Shown: piece by piece, positions 19,012-28,545 of the stretch
Layout: each line of letters starts with the position of its first letter
Numbering within the stretch: the stretch's first letter is position 1
Source: Pseudideonella sakaiensis
Lineage (GTDB): Bacteria; Pseudomonadota; Gammaproteobacteria; Burkholderiales; Burkholderiaceae_C
Length of the DNA stretch: 64,000 nt
NCBI RefSeq assembly: GCF_001293525.1
Contig: NZ_BBYR01000044.1
Coordinates: 18,645-82,644, forward strand
Direction of reading: 5' to 3'
Notes under the pieces: model-generated
The model's input: the letters and a program-made list of their open reading frames with translations, nothing else
Database searches by the model: none
What the model was told of the DNA's origin: nothing
Position numbers and translations under genes: made by a program

Positions 19012-19557
19012 ATGAACGACAAGCACCAGCTGACCATGACCGTGCTGATGACGCCGGACCTGGCCAACTTCTCCGGCAACGTGCACGGCGGTGCGATCCT
19101 GAAGCTGCTCGACCAGGTGGCCTATGCCTGCGCCAGCCGCTACGCCGGGCGCTACGTGGTGACGGTCTCGGTCGACCAGGTGAGCTTCCGCCAGCCGATC
19201 CACGTCGGCGAGCTGGTGACCTTCCTCGCGTCGGTCAACCACACCGGCAGCTCGTCGATGGAGATCGGCATCAAGGTGGTGACCGAGGACATCCGCCGCC
19301 AGGTGCAGCGCCACGCGAACAGCTGCTTCTTCACGATGGTCGCGGTCGACGACGCGGGGCGGCCGGTCGCGGTGCCGCCGCGCGAGCCGGCGACGCCGGA
19401 CGAACGCCGTCGGCATGCCGCGGCCCAGGTGCGCCGCCAGCTGCGCGCCGAGTACGCGCGCCGCGCGGAGGCGCTGCGTGCACCGGCCGGCGCGGCCCCG
19501 CCGGCCGGGCCCGCTGCGGCCGCACCCTCGGGCGAGGCGCCGGTGTCGGGCGGCTGA
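19012..19557 (+). CDS. Acyl-CoA thioesterase, hot-dog fold (YciA-like)
   Basis: A 181-residue protein with a single hot-dog domain in residues 1-125. The sequence NVHGGAILKLLDQVAYACASRYAG carries the active-site HGG and the long central helix with its conserved aspartate, followed by VTVSVDQVSFRQPIHVGELV, typical of broad-range acyl-CoA hydrolases that regenerate free CoA in the cytoplasm. After the domain the chain continues with a charged helix (TPDERRRHAAAQVRRQLRAEYARR) and an Ala/Pro/Gly-rich end of about 35 residues with no family counterpart. It ends convergently with the acyl-CoA synthetase gene, so a functional link is possible but not shown. Confidence 0.9.
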   Translation: MNDKHQLTMTVLMTPDLANFSGNVHGGAILKLLDQVAYACASRYAGRYVVTVSVDQVSFRQPIHVGELVTFLASVNHTGSSSMEIGIKVVTEDIRRQVQRHANSCFFTMVAVDDAGRPVAVPPREPATPDERRRHAAAQVRRQLRAEYARRAEALRAPAGAAPPAGPAAAAPSGEAPVSGG

Positions 19558-19605
19558 GCGGCCTGGCGCCCTTCGGCGTCCGGGCCCAGCCGCTCGCGCC
19601 CCTCG

Positions 19606-21411
<1,806 letters not shown>

Positions 21412-21421
21412 GCCTGCGCTT

Positions 21422-21441
21422 CCCATACACTGGTGTATGGG
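21422..21441. promoter_or_regulatory. Perfect 20-base palindrome, probable TetR-family operator
   Basis: CCCATACACTGGTGTATGGG is fully self-complementary. It starts ten bases upstream of the acyl-CoA synthetase ATG and lies 98 bases upstream of the TetR start. ATACA/TGTAT half-sites are common TetR-family operators. Binding here would block the synthetase gene and probably the regulator itself. Confidence 0.65.
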
Positions 21442-21538
21442 CGATGCTAGGCAGGCGCCCCGGTCCGCCGGATCGGGGTTTGCCCGCATCCCCGCCGATC
21501 CGGGCCCGGCCTGCGGCCCCGTGGACCCGGGCTGTCGC

Positions 21539-22204
21539 ATGGCCTCGAGATCACCCGCCACCGTGCCCGCGCCGCCGCGCAGCGCCCGGCCGCCGCTGTC
21601 CCCGGCCGACTGGATCGCCGACGCGCTGGCGCTGCTCGCCGACCAGGGCATCGACGCGGTGCGCGTCGACGTGCTGGCGCGGCGCCTCGGCGTGACGCGT
21701 GGCAGCTTCTACTGGCATTTCGCCGACCGCGATGCACTGCTGCGCGGGCTGCTGGAGACCTGGCGCCAGCAGGCCACCGAGCAGGTCATCGCCCGCTTCG
21801 ACGGCAGCCGGGCCGAGCCGCAGGCGCTGCTGCGCGAGCTGATCTCGCTGCCGTTCCGCGGCGCGCCGGCGCGCCGGGCGGCGTGCATCGAGCTGGCGAT
21901 CCGCGGCTGGGCGCGCCGCCATCCGATGGCGCGCCAGGCGGTGGACGAGGTCGACGAGCGGCGCATCGGCTACCACGCGCAGGTCTTCTCCGCGCTCGGC
22001 TTTCCGATCGGCGAGGCGCGCGCCCGCGCCCACGTGCTGTACGCCTACGAGGTCGCCGAATCGGTGCTCGCGGTGCAGGGAAGCGCGGCCCAGCAGGCGC
22101 AGCGCCGCGCCCTCGTCGAGGCGCTGATCCAGCAGCCGCTCGCGCCGCCGGGCGAGGCGCTGCGTTCCGCCGCGGCGCGGCCGGCGCCTGCGCCGCGCCG
22201 CTGA
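21539..22204 (+). CDS. TetR/AcrR family transcriptional regulator
   Basis: A 221-residue regulator. The N-terminal helix-turn-helix spans about 20-66, and GIDAVRVDVLARRLGVTRGSFYWHFADRDALLRGLL is the canonical TetR DNA-binding sequence. The C-terminal helical domain would bind a small ligand. It is divergent from the acyl-CoA synthetase gene, with the palindrome in between, which makes it the likely local repressor. ATG 21539 is chosen because a longer frame would start inside the palindrome. The C-terminus ends in a short Ala/Pro/Arg-rich tail with no obvious role. Confidence 0.88.
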   Translation: MASRSPATVPAPPRSARPPLSPADWIADALALLADQGIDAVRVDVLARRLGVTRGSFYWHFADRDALLRGLLETWRQQATEQVIARFDGSRAEPQALLRELISLPFRGAPARRAACIELAIRGWARRHPMARQAVDEVDERRIGYHAQVFSALGFPIGEARARAHVLYAYEVAESVLAVQGSAAQQAQRRALVEALIQQPLAPPGEALRSAAARPAPAPRR

Positions 22205-22256
22205 CGGCGGGCCGTCCCCCGTCGGGGGGAAGGCGCGGCGCGGGCCGCGGCCCGGG

Positions 22257-22274
22257 GCTGCCTAGACTGGCGGC
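22257..22274 (+). promoter_or_regulatory. Promoter-like element, second copy of the TAGACT 18-mer
   Basis: GCTGCCTAGACTGGCGGC lies 24 bases before ATG 22298 and is identical to the element at 2197-2214. With TAGACT (22263-22268) as the -10, the transcript would start about 20 bases before the gene. Confidence 0.45.
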
Positions 22275-22297
22275 CTTCGGAACGAAGGGGCAGCGTG

Positions 22298-23035
22298 ATG
22301 CGTGCGCACTGGGTGGGCGGCTTGCTGGGACTGGTGGTCGGCGCGGCGGGCGGCTGGGCGCTGGCGCGTCTGGCGCCGCCGGCCGGCGGCGCCGTCGGCG
22401 GGAGCGTGATGGCGGCCGCCGATCCGGGCCCGGACGCCGTGCGCGCGGCCGATCCGGCTGCCGCGCGCGGACCCGCCGGGCCCGGTGCCTCGGCGGCCTG
22501 CCCGGCCGCCGCGCCCGCGCCGATCCCGTCGCCGCCGCCGGCCTGCCCGCCGGCCCTGGCTGCCGCGGCCGGGCCGGCGCCCGCAGCGTCGCGCGGCGCC
22601 GGCGCGGTCGCCCTGCCGCCGGCCGCGCCGGCCGTCCCCGAGCCCTTCCCGCTGTCGAAGGAGCACGCCCAGATCCTGCAGGCGCCCGACGAACGGCCGA
22701 CCTTGCCGCAGCTGCACCGGCAGCTGCTGGACGAGCCGCGCGACGCCGACTGGGCGGCCGCCACCGAGGAGCTGCTGCGGCGCGACCTCGCGGCGGCCAA
22801 CCAGGCCGGCGACTTCGACATCCCGACCATCCAGTGCCGCCAGACCCTGTGCGAAGTCCTGGCCTTCGGCAACTCCCCGGCCGCGATCCAGCGCTGGCAG
22901 GCGGCGATGCAGGAGCGCAGCGGCGCCTGGCGAGAGGCGGCCGGGCTGGTCGGCAACTCGCTGTCGATCACCAGCGCCGGCGGGCGCGCGGTGATCGTCG
23001 GCATCCTCGAACGTCGGCCGCCGCGCCGGCCCTGA
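22298..23035 (+). CDS. Hypothetical protein with one N-terminal membrane anchor
   Basis: A 245-residue protein of unknown function. Residues 5-25 (HWVGGLLGLVVGAAGGWALA) form one hydrophobic anchor. A Pro/Ala/Gly-rich stalk follows to about 120, and then a compact C-terminal domain with two cysteines close together (IQCRQTLCEVLAFG), probably a periplasmic disulfide. The overall plan of anchor, flexible stalk and small cysteine-paired domain is common among exported proteins of this order. GTG 22295 is also possible; ATG 22298 has AAGGGG eight bases upstream. Nothing nearby points to a role. Confidence 0.7.
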   Translation: MRAHWVGGLLGLVVGAAGGWALARLAPPAGGAVGGSVMAAADPGPDAVRAADPAAARGPAGPGASAACPAAAPAPIPSPPPACPPALAAAAGPAPAASRGAGAVALPPAAPAVPEPFPLSKEHAQILQAPDERPTLPQLHRQLLDEPRDADWAAATEELLRRDLAAANQAGDFDIPTIQCRQTLCEVLAFGNSPAAIQRWQAAMQERSGAWREAAGLVGNSLSITSAGGRAVIVGILERRPPRRP

Positions 23036-23165
23036 GGACGCCGTGAACGAACCCGCCCCGCGGGCGCCTGGCGGGCGGCATCGCGCGGGACGGCGGCGCC
23101 CACGCGCGGCCGCGGCAGCGCCCGCGCCTTTGTCCGAGATCAAGCCGCGCGGCCGGGGCCCGGCC

Positions 23166-23171
23166 TAGCAT
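23166..23171 (+). promoter_or_regulatory. Candidate -10 hexamer (TAGCAT) for the Crp-type gene
   Basis: TAGCAT sits in CTAGCATCCGGG, a string also found at 3817 before the patatin-like gene. It would give a leader of about 125 bases before ATG 23303. The gap 23036-23302 holds no other recognisable signal. Confidence 0.3.
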
Positions 23172-23302
23172 CCGGGCCAGGATGTGGCGGGTGCGCCGAC
23201 CGGCACCGCTGCGGCGGCGCCGACCGGTCGCCGGCCCGGCCGGTCGGTCGCGCCGCGATCGCCCGGCGCGGGTCCGGCCGCCGGAGGCGACGAGGAGCAC
23301 GG

Positions 23303-23998
23303 ATGACGACGAACCCCCTGCGCGGCGGACCGCGCGACGAGCCGGAACTGCGGGCCGCGCCCGGTCTCGCGCTGGCCGCCGGCCAGCGCCTGGACCTGGG
23401 CTCGGCGGCCACGGTGTTCCGGCTGCGCAGCGGCCTGCTGGTCGGCGGGGTGGCCGACGAGGCGCCGGGCCGGGTCGACCTGGTGCTGCGCCCCGGCGAC
23501 CTGGTCGGTGCCGAGGCGCTGGCCGGCGGCGCGGCGCTGCCGGGACTGTGGATCAAGGCGCTGGTGCCGTCGCGGCTGGACGGCGTCGACCTGCGCGGAC
23601 CGGCCGTGCGGCTGGGCCTGCTGGCCGAGGCCTACGGCCAGCTGCGCCGCCAGGGCCGTGACGTGCAGCGGCTGCGCGCCGGCCCGGTGGCCGACCGGGT
23701 GCGCAGCCTGCTCGGTCTGCTCGGCCAGTCGCCCGCCGGGGGCGCCGCGGCCGGCGCCGACGCCACCGCCTTCCCGATGCCGCCGCAGAAGCTGCTCGCC
23801 GCGCTGGTCGACACCTCGCCGGAGACCGTCTGCCGCGTGCTCGCGCAGCTGCGCGATGCCGGCGAGATTCGCCACGCCGCCAGCGGCCGCTCGCGCTTCA
23901 CCGCGGCCGCGGCCGTGTCGCTCGGCGTGCCGCCCGCGCCGCCGGCGGCGCGCCGGCCGGCGAACGCAGACGGCGCGCGGCCGCCCGCCGGGGCCTGA
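23303..23998 (+). CDS. Crp/Fnr family transcriptional regulator
   Basis: A 231-residue protein. Residues about 20-150 form a shortened, divergent cyclic-nucleotide-binding-type beta-roll (FRLRSGLLVGGV, LVLRPGDLVGAEALAG), and about 155-205 a winged helix with the Crp recognition pattern FPMPPQKLLAALVDTSPETVCRVLAQLRDAGEI. The residues that bind cAMP and the N-terminal cysteines that bind an iron-sulfur cluster in FNR are absent, so the signal is unknown. ATG 23303 is preceded by GAGGAG. The C-terminal 25 residues are Ala/Pro-rich. The targets cannot be deduced. Confidence 0.8.
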   Translation: MTTNPLRGGPRDEPELRAAPGLALAAGQRLDLGSAATVFRLRSGLLVGGVADEAPGRVDLVLRPGDLVGAEALAGGAALPGLWIKALVPSRLDGVDLRGPAVRLGLLAEAYGQLRRQGRDVQRLRAGPVADRVRSLLGLLGQSPAGGAAAGADATAFPMPPQKLLAALVDTSPETVCRVLAQLRDAGEIRHAASGRSRFTAAAAVSLGVPPAPPAARRPANADGARPPAGA

Positions 23999-24018
23999 GG
24001 GGGCCTGCCGGCCGTCGC

Positions 24019-26748
24019 TCAGCGCCGCGTGCGCTGGTCGATTTCCTGGCGCCGGTCGCGCAGCGCGCTGCCGCTGTGCGGGAAGCACAGCGGGCCCGGG
24101 GCCGGCTCCGCGGGGGCGGGTGTCGCCTGCCGGACCGTCGCCACGCGCGACGGGCCGCCGCCCCGGATGAAGTCGATCGTCGACGCGACGGTGGCCTCGT
24201 CGTCGTCGAAGTCGCCGTGGTGCCGGGCCCTGGACAGCGCGCCCGTGTCGCGCGGGTCGGGCGCCACCACCAGCCGGTGGCCCGGGGTGGCCAGCAGCGC
24301 ACGCAGCGCCGTCGTCAGGTCGCGTTCCAGGCCCAGCAGCGGCTCGCCGCCGTTGCGCGACGGCCGCACGACCTCGTCACGCCACTGCGGGACGCGTGGC
24401 CGCTCCTCGAGGGCGTGGGACACCAGGTACAGCAGCGACTTGTTGTACAGGTGGGCGCAGTGGTCGTCGCGCTCGCTGGTGTCGTCCAGCAGGTAGAGCG
24501 CGAAGCGCCGGATCTGCCCGGCGGCGATCGCCGGCTGGTAGTCGCCGGCGAACTGCGCGTGGCGGCAGGCCGGGGCCCACAGCGTGCAGCTCTCGATGGC
24601 GAGCCCGCGCTCGGCCAGCAGCCCCACCAGCGGGCCCAGCAGGATCGCGCCGGCGCTGTGCGCGGCCAGGTGGAGCTCGAGCCCGCGCCCGTCGGCCGCG
24701 AGGCCCTGCAGCAGGTCGGCCACGCGGCGCGCCGCGCCGTCGGCACGCTGGCTGGCGCGCAGCGCGTTCTCCTTCATTTCGTCCCACAGCGCCTTGCCGC
24801 CGAGTGCGCGCGCCAGCGGCTCGAGCGCGTCGTCCAGTCGGTCGAGCATGAAGTCTTTCGCGGCGTCCAGCACGCCTTCTGGCCGGCGCCGCCGCACGGC
24901 GTCCTGCAGCAGGTTGGTGACGGTGGTCCAGGCGTCGCTGTTCCACACGAAGGCGAGCGGGTAGATCTGCGCCGGCAGCATCGCGCGGCGGTAGTCCGCC
25001 ACGCGCTGCACCGCCGCCGTCTCGCCGACCAGGCCGCCGTGCGCGTACAGCAGCACCCGCCGCGTGCCCCAGGGCGCGGTGACGCGCGGGATGTCCTGCC
25101 GCACGAGGCGCTCCACCTCCGCCGCCGAGCTGCCGAACTCGCCGCCGGCGCGCAGCAGGCCGTCGTTGCCGACCGCCACGATGTGCGGCCGCAGGTCCGA
25201 CTGGCTGTAGGCGGCCGAGCGGCCGGCGCCGTCGGCATGCGCATCGGCGGTGCCGGCCGCCGTCTCCAGCCGCACCGGCGCGCCCAGCCGCGCCACCCAC
25301 ACGTCGGTGCCGTTGCGCAGCCAGTCGTCGTAGCCGATCTGCGCGAAGCCACCGTGGCCCCAGTCCGGGCCCCAGGAGTTCTGGATCCAGAAGCCGCGCT
25401 CGTCGTAGGCCACGATCGCGAAGGCATGGCCGCCCAGCCGTTCGTCGGACGCGGCGATCAGGCCGTCGGGGCCGACCGCCGACCAGCCCTGGTGCACCAC
25501 GGCGGTGGCGTACAGCACGCCCACCTCGGCCAGCGCCGAGTGCATCGCCACCAGGTCGCGGTGGTTGACGCGGAAGTAGGCGCCGAGCGGCCGGCGCCGC
25601 GCGTCGGAGGTCCGCTCGTCGGTCAGGCCGTCGTCATCTGGCTGCGAGGGATAGGCGGCCTCGCTGCACACGCCGTGCTTGTGCCAGCCCTTCATCGCGC
25701 CGCGCGCGCTCGAACCCTCGTAGCGTTCGCCCGGCCACTCGTCGTAGCGTCGGGCGAGCGTGTAGAGCATGCGCGGGCTGACGGGCACCGGGTCGGGCCA
25801 GGTCCGGCGCCGCAGCAGCAGGTAGTTGGCGACGGTGGCCAGGGCGTAGCCGGTGCAGGCGCCTTCGCTGCCCTGGTCCAGGATCGGCACCTGCCACTCG
25901 AGGTAGTCGCCCAGCGGCACCTGGGTCGGCACCTCGACCAGACTGGGCACGTACATCAGGTCGCGGAAGTCGAGCGTGTCCGCGCGCGCGCCGTACACGC
26001 GCCGCGGCGCGGTGCGGCGGCGCCGGCGAGCGGGCGCCGCCGCGGCGCCGGTGGCCAGGCCCGGCGCGGCGTCCGCCCCTGCAGCCGCAACCGCAAGCGC
26101 ACCCGCACCCGCACCCGCACCCGCACCCGCTGCCGGTGCGTGGACGGAGGCGGGCGGGTGGGCGCCGGCGGGGGCATCGTCGGCGTGCTCGGGGTAGACG
26201 CCGGCCAGCGCAGCCAGCGCCAGCGCGTGGTAGCGCTCGCGCTCGGCCAGCCCGTTCGTGCCGCCGTTGATGCCGCGGGTGATGCCGACGAAGTCACCGG
26301 CGTCGGCGCGCGCGTTGAGCTGCCGGTGCGACCAGAACCAGCCCGCCACGCGGAAGCCGACCGCCGGGTCGGCCACCTGCTCCGGCCGCGCCTCCAGGTC
26401 CAGCCCGAGCGCCTGGCCGCAGCGGCGGTAGTTCGCGCGGCCGGTGAGCTGGATCGGCCCGCGGCCGCGGTAGCGCCAGCCATCGCCCGGCTCGGTGTTG
26501 CCCAGCCGTCGTGCCAGGTCGCCGGGCGGCTCGTAGCGGCGCTGCGCGGCGGTCGGCCCCCAGCGCTCCTCCATCCAGCGGAACTCGCCCGACTCGTGCG
26601 CCAGCTGCGCGATGAAGGCCGCCGCGCGGCGCCGGTTGGTGTCGATGCCGAACTCCGCCATCGCGGCGCGCAGCGGCGGCGTGCAGGCGTCGAGCCGGCG
26701 GGACGAGGCCTGCCGCAGCACGCGGGCAAGCAGGGCGGGCGTGAGCAT
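24019..26748 (-). CDS. Three-domain enzyme: GH19 lysozyme/chitinase-like, papain-like C1 protease, alpha/beta serine hydrolase
   Basis: A 909-residue protein carrying three catalytic modules. Residues 1-185 are GH19-like, with HESGEF (Glu52), Glu61 and the hallmark DGWRYRGRGPIQLTGRANY (88-107). Residues 186-250 are a linker rich in Ala, Gly and Arg, encoded partly by hexamer repeats. Residues 251-490 are a papain-family protease: DQGSEGACTGYA with Cys298, GGHAF with His441 and IQNSWG with Asn457. Residues 515-865 look like an alpha/beta hydrolase: YAHGG (568-572) could supply the oxyanion hole, AHSAG (696-700) places the nucleophile Ser698, and His843/His844 and Asp756 could complete a triad. 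ATG 26748 has AGGAGA seven bases upstream. No signal peptide is seen. The combination suggests a lytic effector or lysin, but no secretion or immunity gene is adjacent. Confidence 0.85.
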   Translation of the reverse strand: MLTPALLARVLRQASSRRLDACTPPLRAAMAEFGIDTNRRRAAAFIAQLAHESGEFRWMEERWGPTAAQRRYEPPGDLARRLGNTEPGDGWRYRGRGPIQLTGRANYRRCGQALGLDLEARPEQVADPAVGFRVAGWFWSHRQLNARADAGDFVGITRGINGGTNGLAERERYHALALAALAGVYPEHADDAPAGAHPPASVHAPAAGAGAGAGAGALAVAAAGADAAPGLATGAAAAPARRRRRTAPRRVYGARADTLDFRDLMYVPSLVEVPTQVPLGDYLEWQVPILDQGSEGACTGYALATVANYLLLRRRTWPDPVPVSPRMLYTLARRYDEWPGERYEGSSARGAMKGWHKHGVCSEAAYPSQPDDDGLTDERTSDARRRPLGAYFRVNHRDLVAMHSALAEVGVLYATAVVHQGWSAVGPDGLIAASDERLGGHAFAIVAYDERGFWIQNSWGPDWGHGGFAQIGYDDWLRNGTDVWVARLGAPVRLETAAGTADAHADGAGRSAAYSQSDLRPHIVAVGNDGLLRAGGEFGSSAAEVERLVRQDIPRVTAPWGTRRVLLYAHGGLVGETAAVQRVADYRRAMLPAQIYPLAFVWNSDAWTTVTNLLQDAVRRRRPEGVLDAAKDFMLDRLDDALEPLARALGGKALWDEMKENALRASQRADGAARRVADLLQGLAADGRGLELHLAAHSAGAILLGPLVGLLAERGLAIESCTLWAPACRHAQFAGDYQPAIAAGQIRRFALYLLDDTSERDDHCAHLYNKSLLYLVSHALEERPRVPQWRDEVVRPSRNGGEPLLGLERDLTTALRALLATPGHRLVVAPDPRDTGALSRARHHGDFDDDEATVASTIDFIRGGGPSRVATVRQATPAPAEPAPGPLCFPHSGSALRDRRQEIDQRTRR
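26099..26128. repeat. Tandem hexamer repeat (GCACCC)x5 inside the linker of the three-domain enzyme
   Basis: Five perfect GCACCC units lie in the linker-coding part of the gene at 24019-26748 and encode an alternating Gly-Ala run. Length changes by slippage would keep the frame and only alter linker length. Confidence 0.85.
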
Positions 26749-26933
26749 CGGGGTCTCCTGGCTGGTTGCCGAGGCGGCCACTGTCGCGCCGCCGGCCCGG
26801 GCCCACATCCGTCGTTCTGCCGATGCCGCCGCGCCGGACACGTTCCGATACCGATCGGTCCTTCAGCCCGCCGTTTCCCGGCCGATAAGCGCGAGATCAT
26901 CCGCCGTCCGCCCGCCCACCGCCCCCACCGCCG

Positions 26934-27842
26934 ATGACCGAGGACCTGACCGTCGCCCTGCCGAGCCCCGACGTGACCGTGCTGCGCGACGCGGAGCAAG
27001 GCCAGCGGCCCTGCCTGATCTTCTACAGCGGCAGCGATGCCGGCCGCCGCCACGACCTGGATCCCGGGCGCCACCTGATCGGCCGCTGCGCCGAGGCGCG
27101 CATCGTCTTCGACCAGCCCGGCATCAGCCGCCGGCATGCGGAGCTGGAGGTGCGGCCCGGCGAGGTGCTGCTGCGCGACCTGGGCTCGGCCAACCGGACC
27201 CGCGTCAACGGCGAGTTCGTCGAGGCGCCGCGCGCGCTGCGCCAGGGCGACCTGGTCCAGCTCGCCAACGTGGTGCTGCGCTACCACGACGGCAACAGCC
27301 TGGATGCGCTGCTGCACGACCGCATCTACCGGATGGCGACGACCGACGCCGGCACCGGCGCCTTCAACCGCCGCTACCTGCAGGAGAACCTCGAGCGCGA
27401 GGTGGCGCGTGCGCGCCGCGGCCGGCAGCCGCTGTCGGCGATCGGCTTCGACCTGGACCACTTCAAGCGCGTCAACGACGGCCACGGCCACCCGGCCGGC
27501 GATGCGCTGCTGCACGACTGCGTGCAGCGCGTGCAGCAGGCGCTGCGCGGCGGCGACCTGCTGTGCCGCGTCGGTGGCGAGGAGTTCGTCGCGCTGCTGC
27601 CCGACACCGGCCTGGCGGCCGCGCGGGCGCTGGCCGAGCGGCTGCGCCGCTGCGTCGAGGCCGAGCCCTTCGACCTGCGCAGCGACCCCGGCGGCCACGG
27701 CCCGTGGTACGCGCAGACCGTCTCGCTCGGCGTCGCCGAGCTGGAGCCGGGCATGGCCGGCGGCACGGCGCTGCTCGCGCTGGTCGACCACCGCCTCTAC
27801 AAGGCCAAGCACCAGGGGCGCAACCGCGTGGTGGCCGACTGA
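26934..27842 (+). CDS. Diguanylate cyclase with N-terminal FHA domain
   Basis: A 302-residue protein. Residues about 27-117 form a forkhead-associated domain with the phosphothreonine-reading residues (HLIGR 47-51, SRRH 65-68, NG 92-93). Residues 135-300 are a GGDEF domain with the active site GGEEF (214-218), substrate segment DLDHFKRVNDGHGHPAGD and the inhibitory I-site RGGD (205-208), exactly five residues before GGEEF. It should make cyclic di-GMP from GTP in the cytoplasm under control of a phosphorylated partner, with product inhibition. No kinase gene is adjacent on the same strand. Its stop lies three bases from the end of the convergent kdpE. Confidence 0.92.
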   Translation: MTEDLTVALPSPDVTVLRDAEQGQRPCLIFYSGSDAGRRHDLDPGRHLIGRCAEARIVFDQPGISRRHAELEVRPGEVLLRDLGSANRTRVNGEFVEAPRALRQGDLVQLANVVLRYHDGNSLDALLHDRIYRMATTDAGTGAFNRRYLQENLEREVARARRGRQPLSAIGFDLDHFKRVNDGHGHPAGDALLHDCVQRVQQALRGGDLLCRVGGEEFVALLPDTGLAAARALAERLRRCVEAEPFDLRSDPGGHGPWYAQTVSLGVAELEPGMAGGTALLALVDHRLYKAKHQGRNRVVAD

Positions 27843-27845
27843 GGT

Positions 27846-28535
27846 TCAGCCGCGGAAGCGGTAGCCGATCCCGGCCTCGGTGAGCAGGTGGCGCGGGCGC
27901 GAGGGGTCGTCCTCCAGCTTCTTGCGCAGGTTCGCCAGGTGCACCCGCACGTAGTGCGTGTCCTGGGCATGCCCCGGCCCCCAGACCGCCTTCAGCAGCT
28001 GCTGGTGGGTGACGACCCGGTCCGGCTGCGCGGCCAGGTGGGTCAGCAGCCGGTACTCGATCGGTGTCAGGTGCAGCGGCTCGCCGTCGCGCTCGACGAC
28101 GCGTCGCGCGCGGTCCAGCACGATGCGGCCGAAGCGCAGCACCGCGTCGGGCGTCGCGCTGCCCAGGGCCTGGCGCCGCAGCTGCGCGCGCACGCGCGCC
28201 AGCAGCTCCGCGGTGCCGAAGGGCTTGACGAGGTAGTCGTCGGCGCCGGCATCCAGCGCCTCCACCTTGTCGGCCTCGCCGCTGCGCGCCGACAGCACGA
28301 TCACCGGCGCGGTCGACCAGGTGCGCAGCGCGCGGATCAGCTCGGTGCCGTCGCCGTCGGGCAGGCCGAGGTCGACGATCGCCAGCTCGGGCCGGCGGCT
28401 GCCGGCCTCGACCAGGCCGCGCTGCAGCGTCGCGGCCTCGATCACCTCGTGATCCTCGGCGGCCAGGCTGAGGCGCACGAAGCGGCGGATGTCCGGTTCG
28501 TCCTCGACCAGCAGGATGCGCGCGCGCGGTTCCAT
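27846..28535 (-). CDS. kdpE: KdpE response regulator
   Basis: A 229-residue OmpR-family regulator. The receiver has acidic pocket residues Glu11-Asp12, phospho-acceptor Asp55 (IVDLGLPD) and the lysine in VKPF. The DNA-binding winged helix is in the second half (LHLTPIEYRLLTHLAAQPDRVVTHQQLLKAVWG, then HYVRVHLANLRKKLEDDP, a sequence pattern characteristic of KdpE). It begins ten bases after kdpD ends. The likely target is the set of TCTTGA repeats upstream of the kdp structural genes at 37109-37157. Confidence 0.95.
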   Translation of the reverse strand: MEPRARILLVEDEPDIRRFVRLSLAAEDHEVIEAATLQRGLVEAGSRRPELAIVDLGLPDGDGTELIRALRTWSTAPVIVLSARSGEADKVEALDAGADDYLVKPFGTAELLARVRAQLRRQALGSATPDAVLRFGRIVLDRARRVVERDGEPLHLTPIEYRLLTHLAAQPDRVVTHQQLLKAVWGPGHAQDTHYVRVHLANLRKKLEDDPSRPRHLLTEAGIGYRFRG

Positions 28536-28545
28536 CGCGGCGATG

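Noticed and set aside
26099..26128. Hexamer run considered as a phase-variation switch
   Set aside because: The unit is six bases, so gain or loss never shifts the frame; it can change linker length only.
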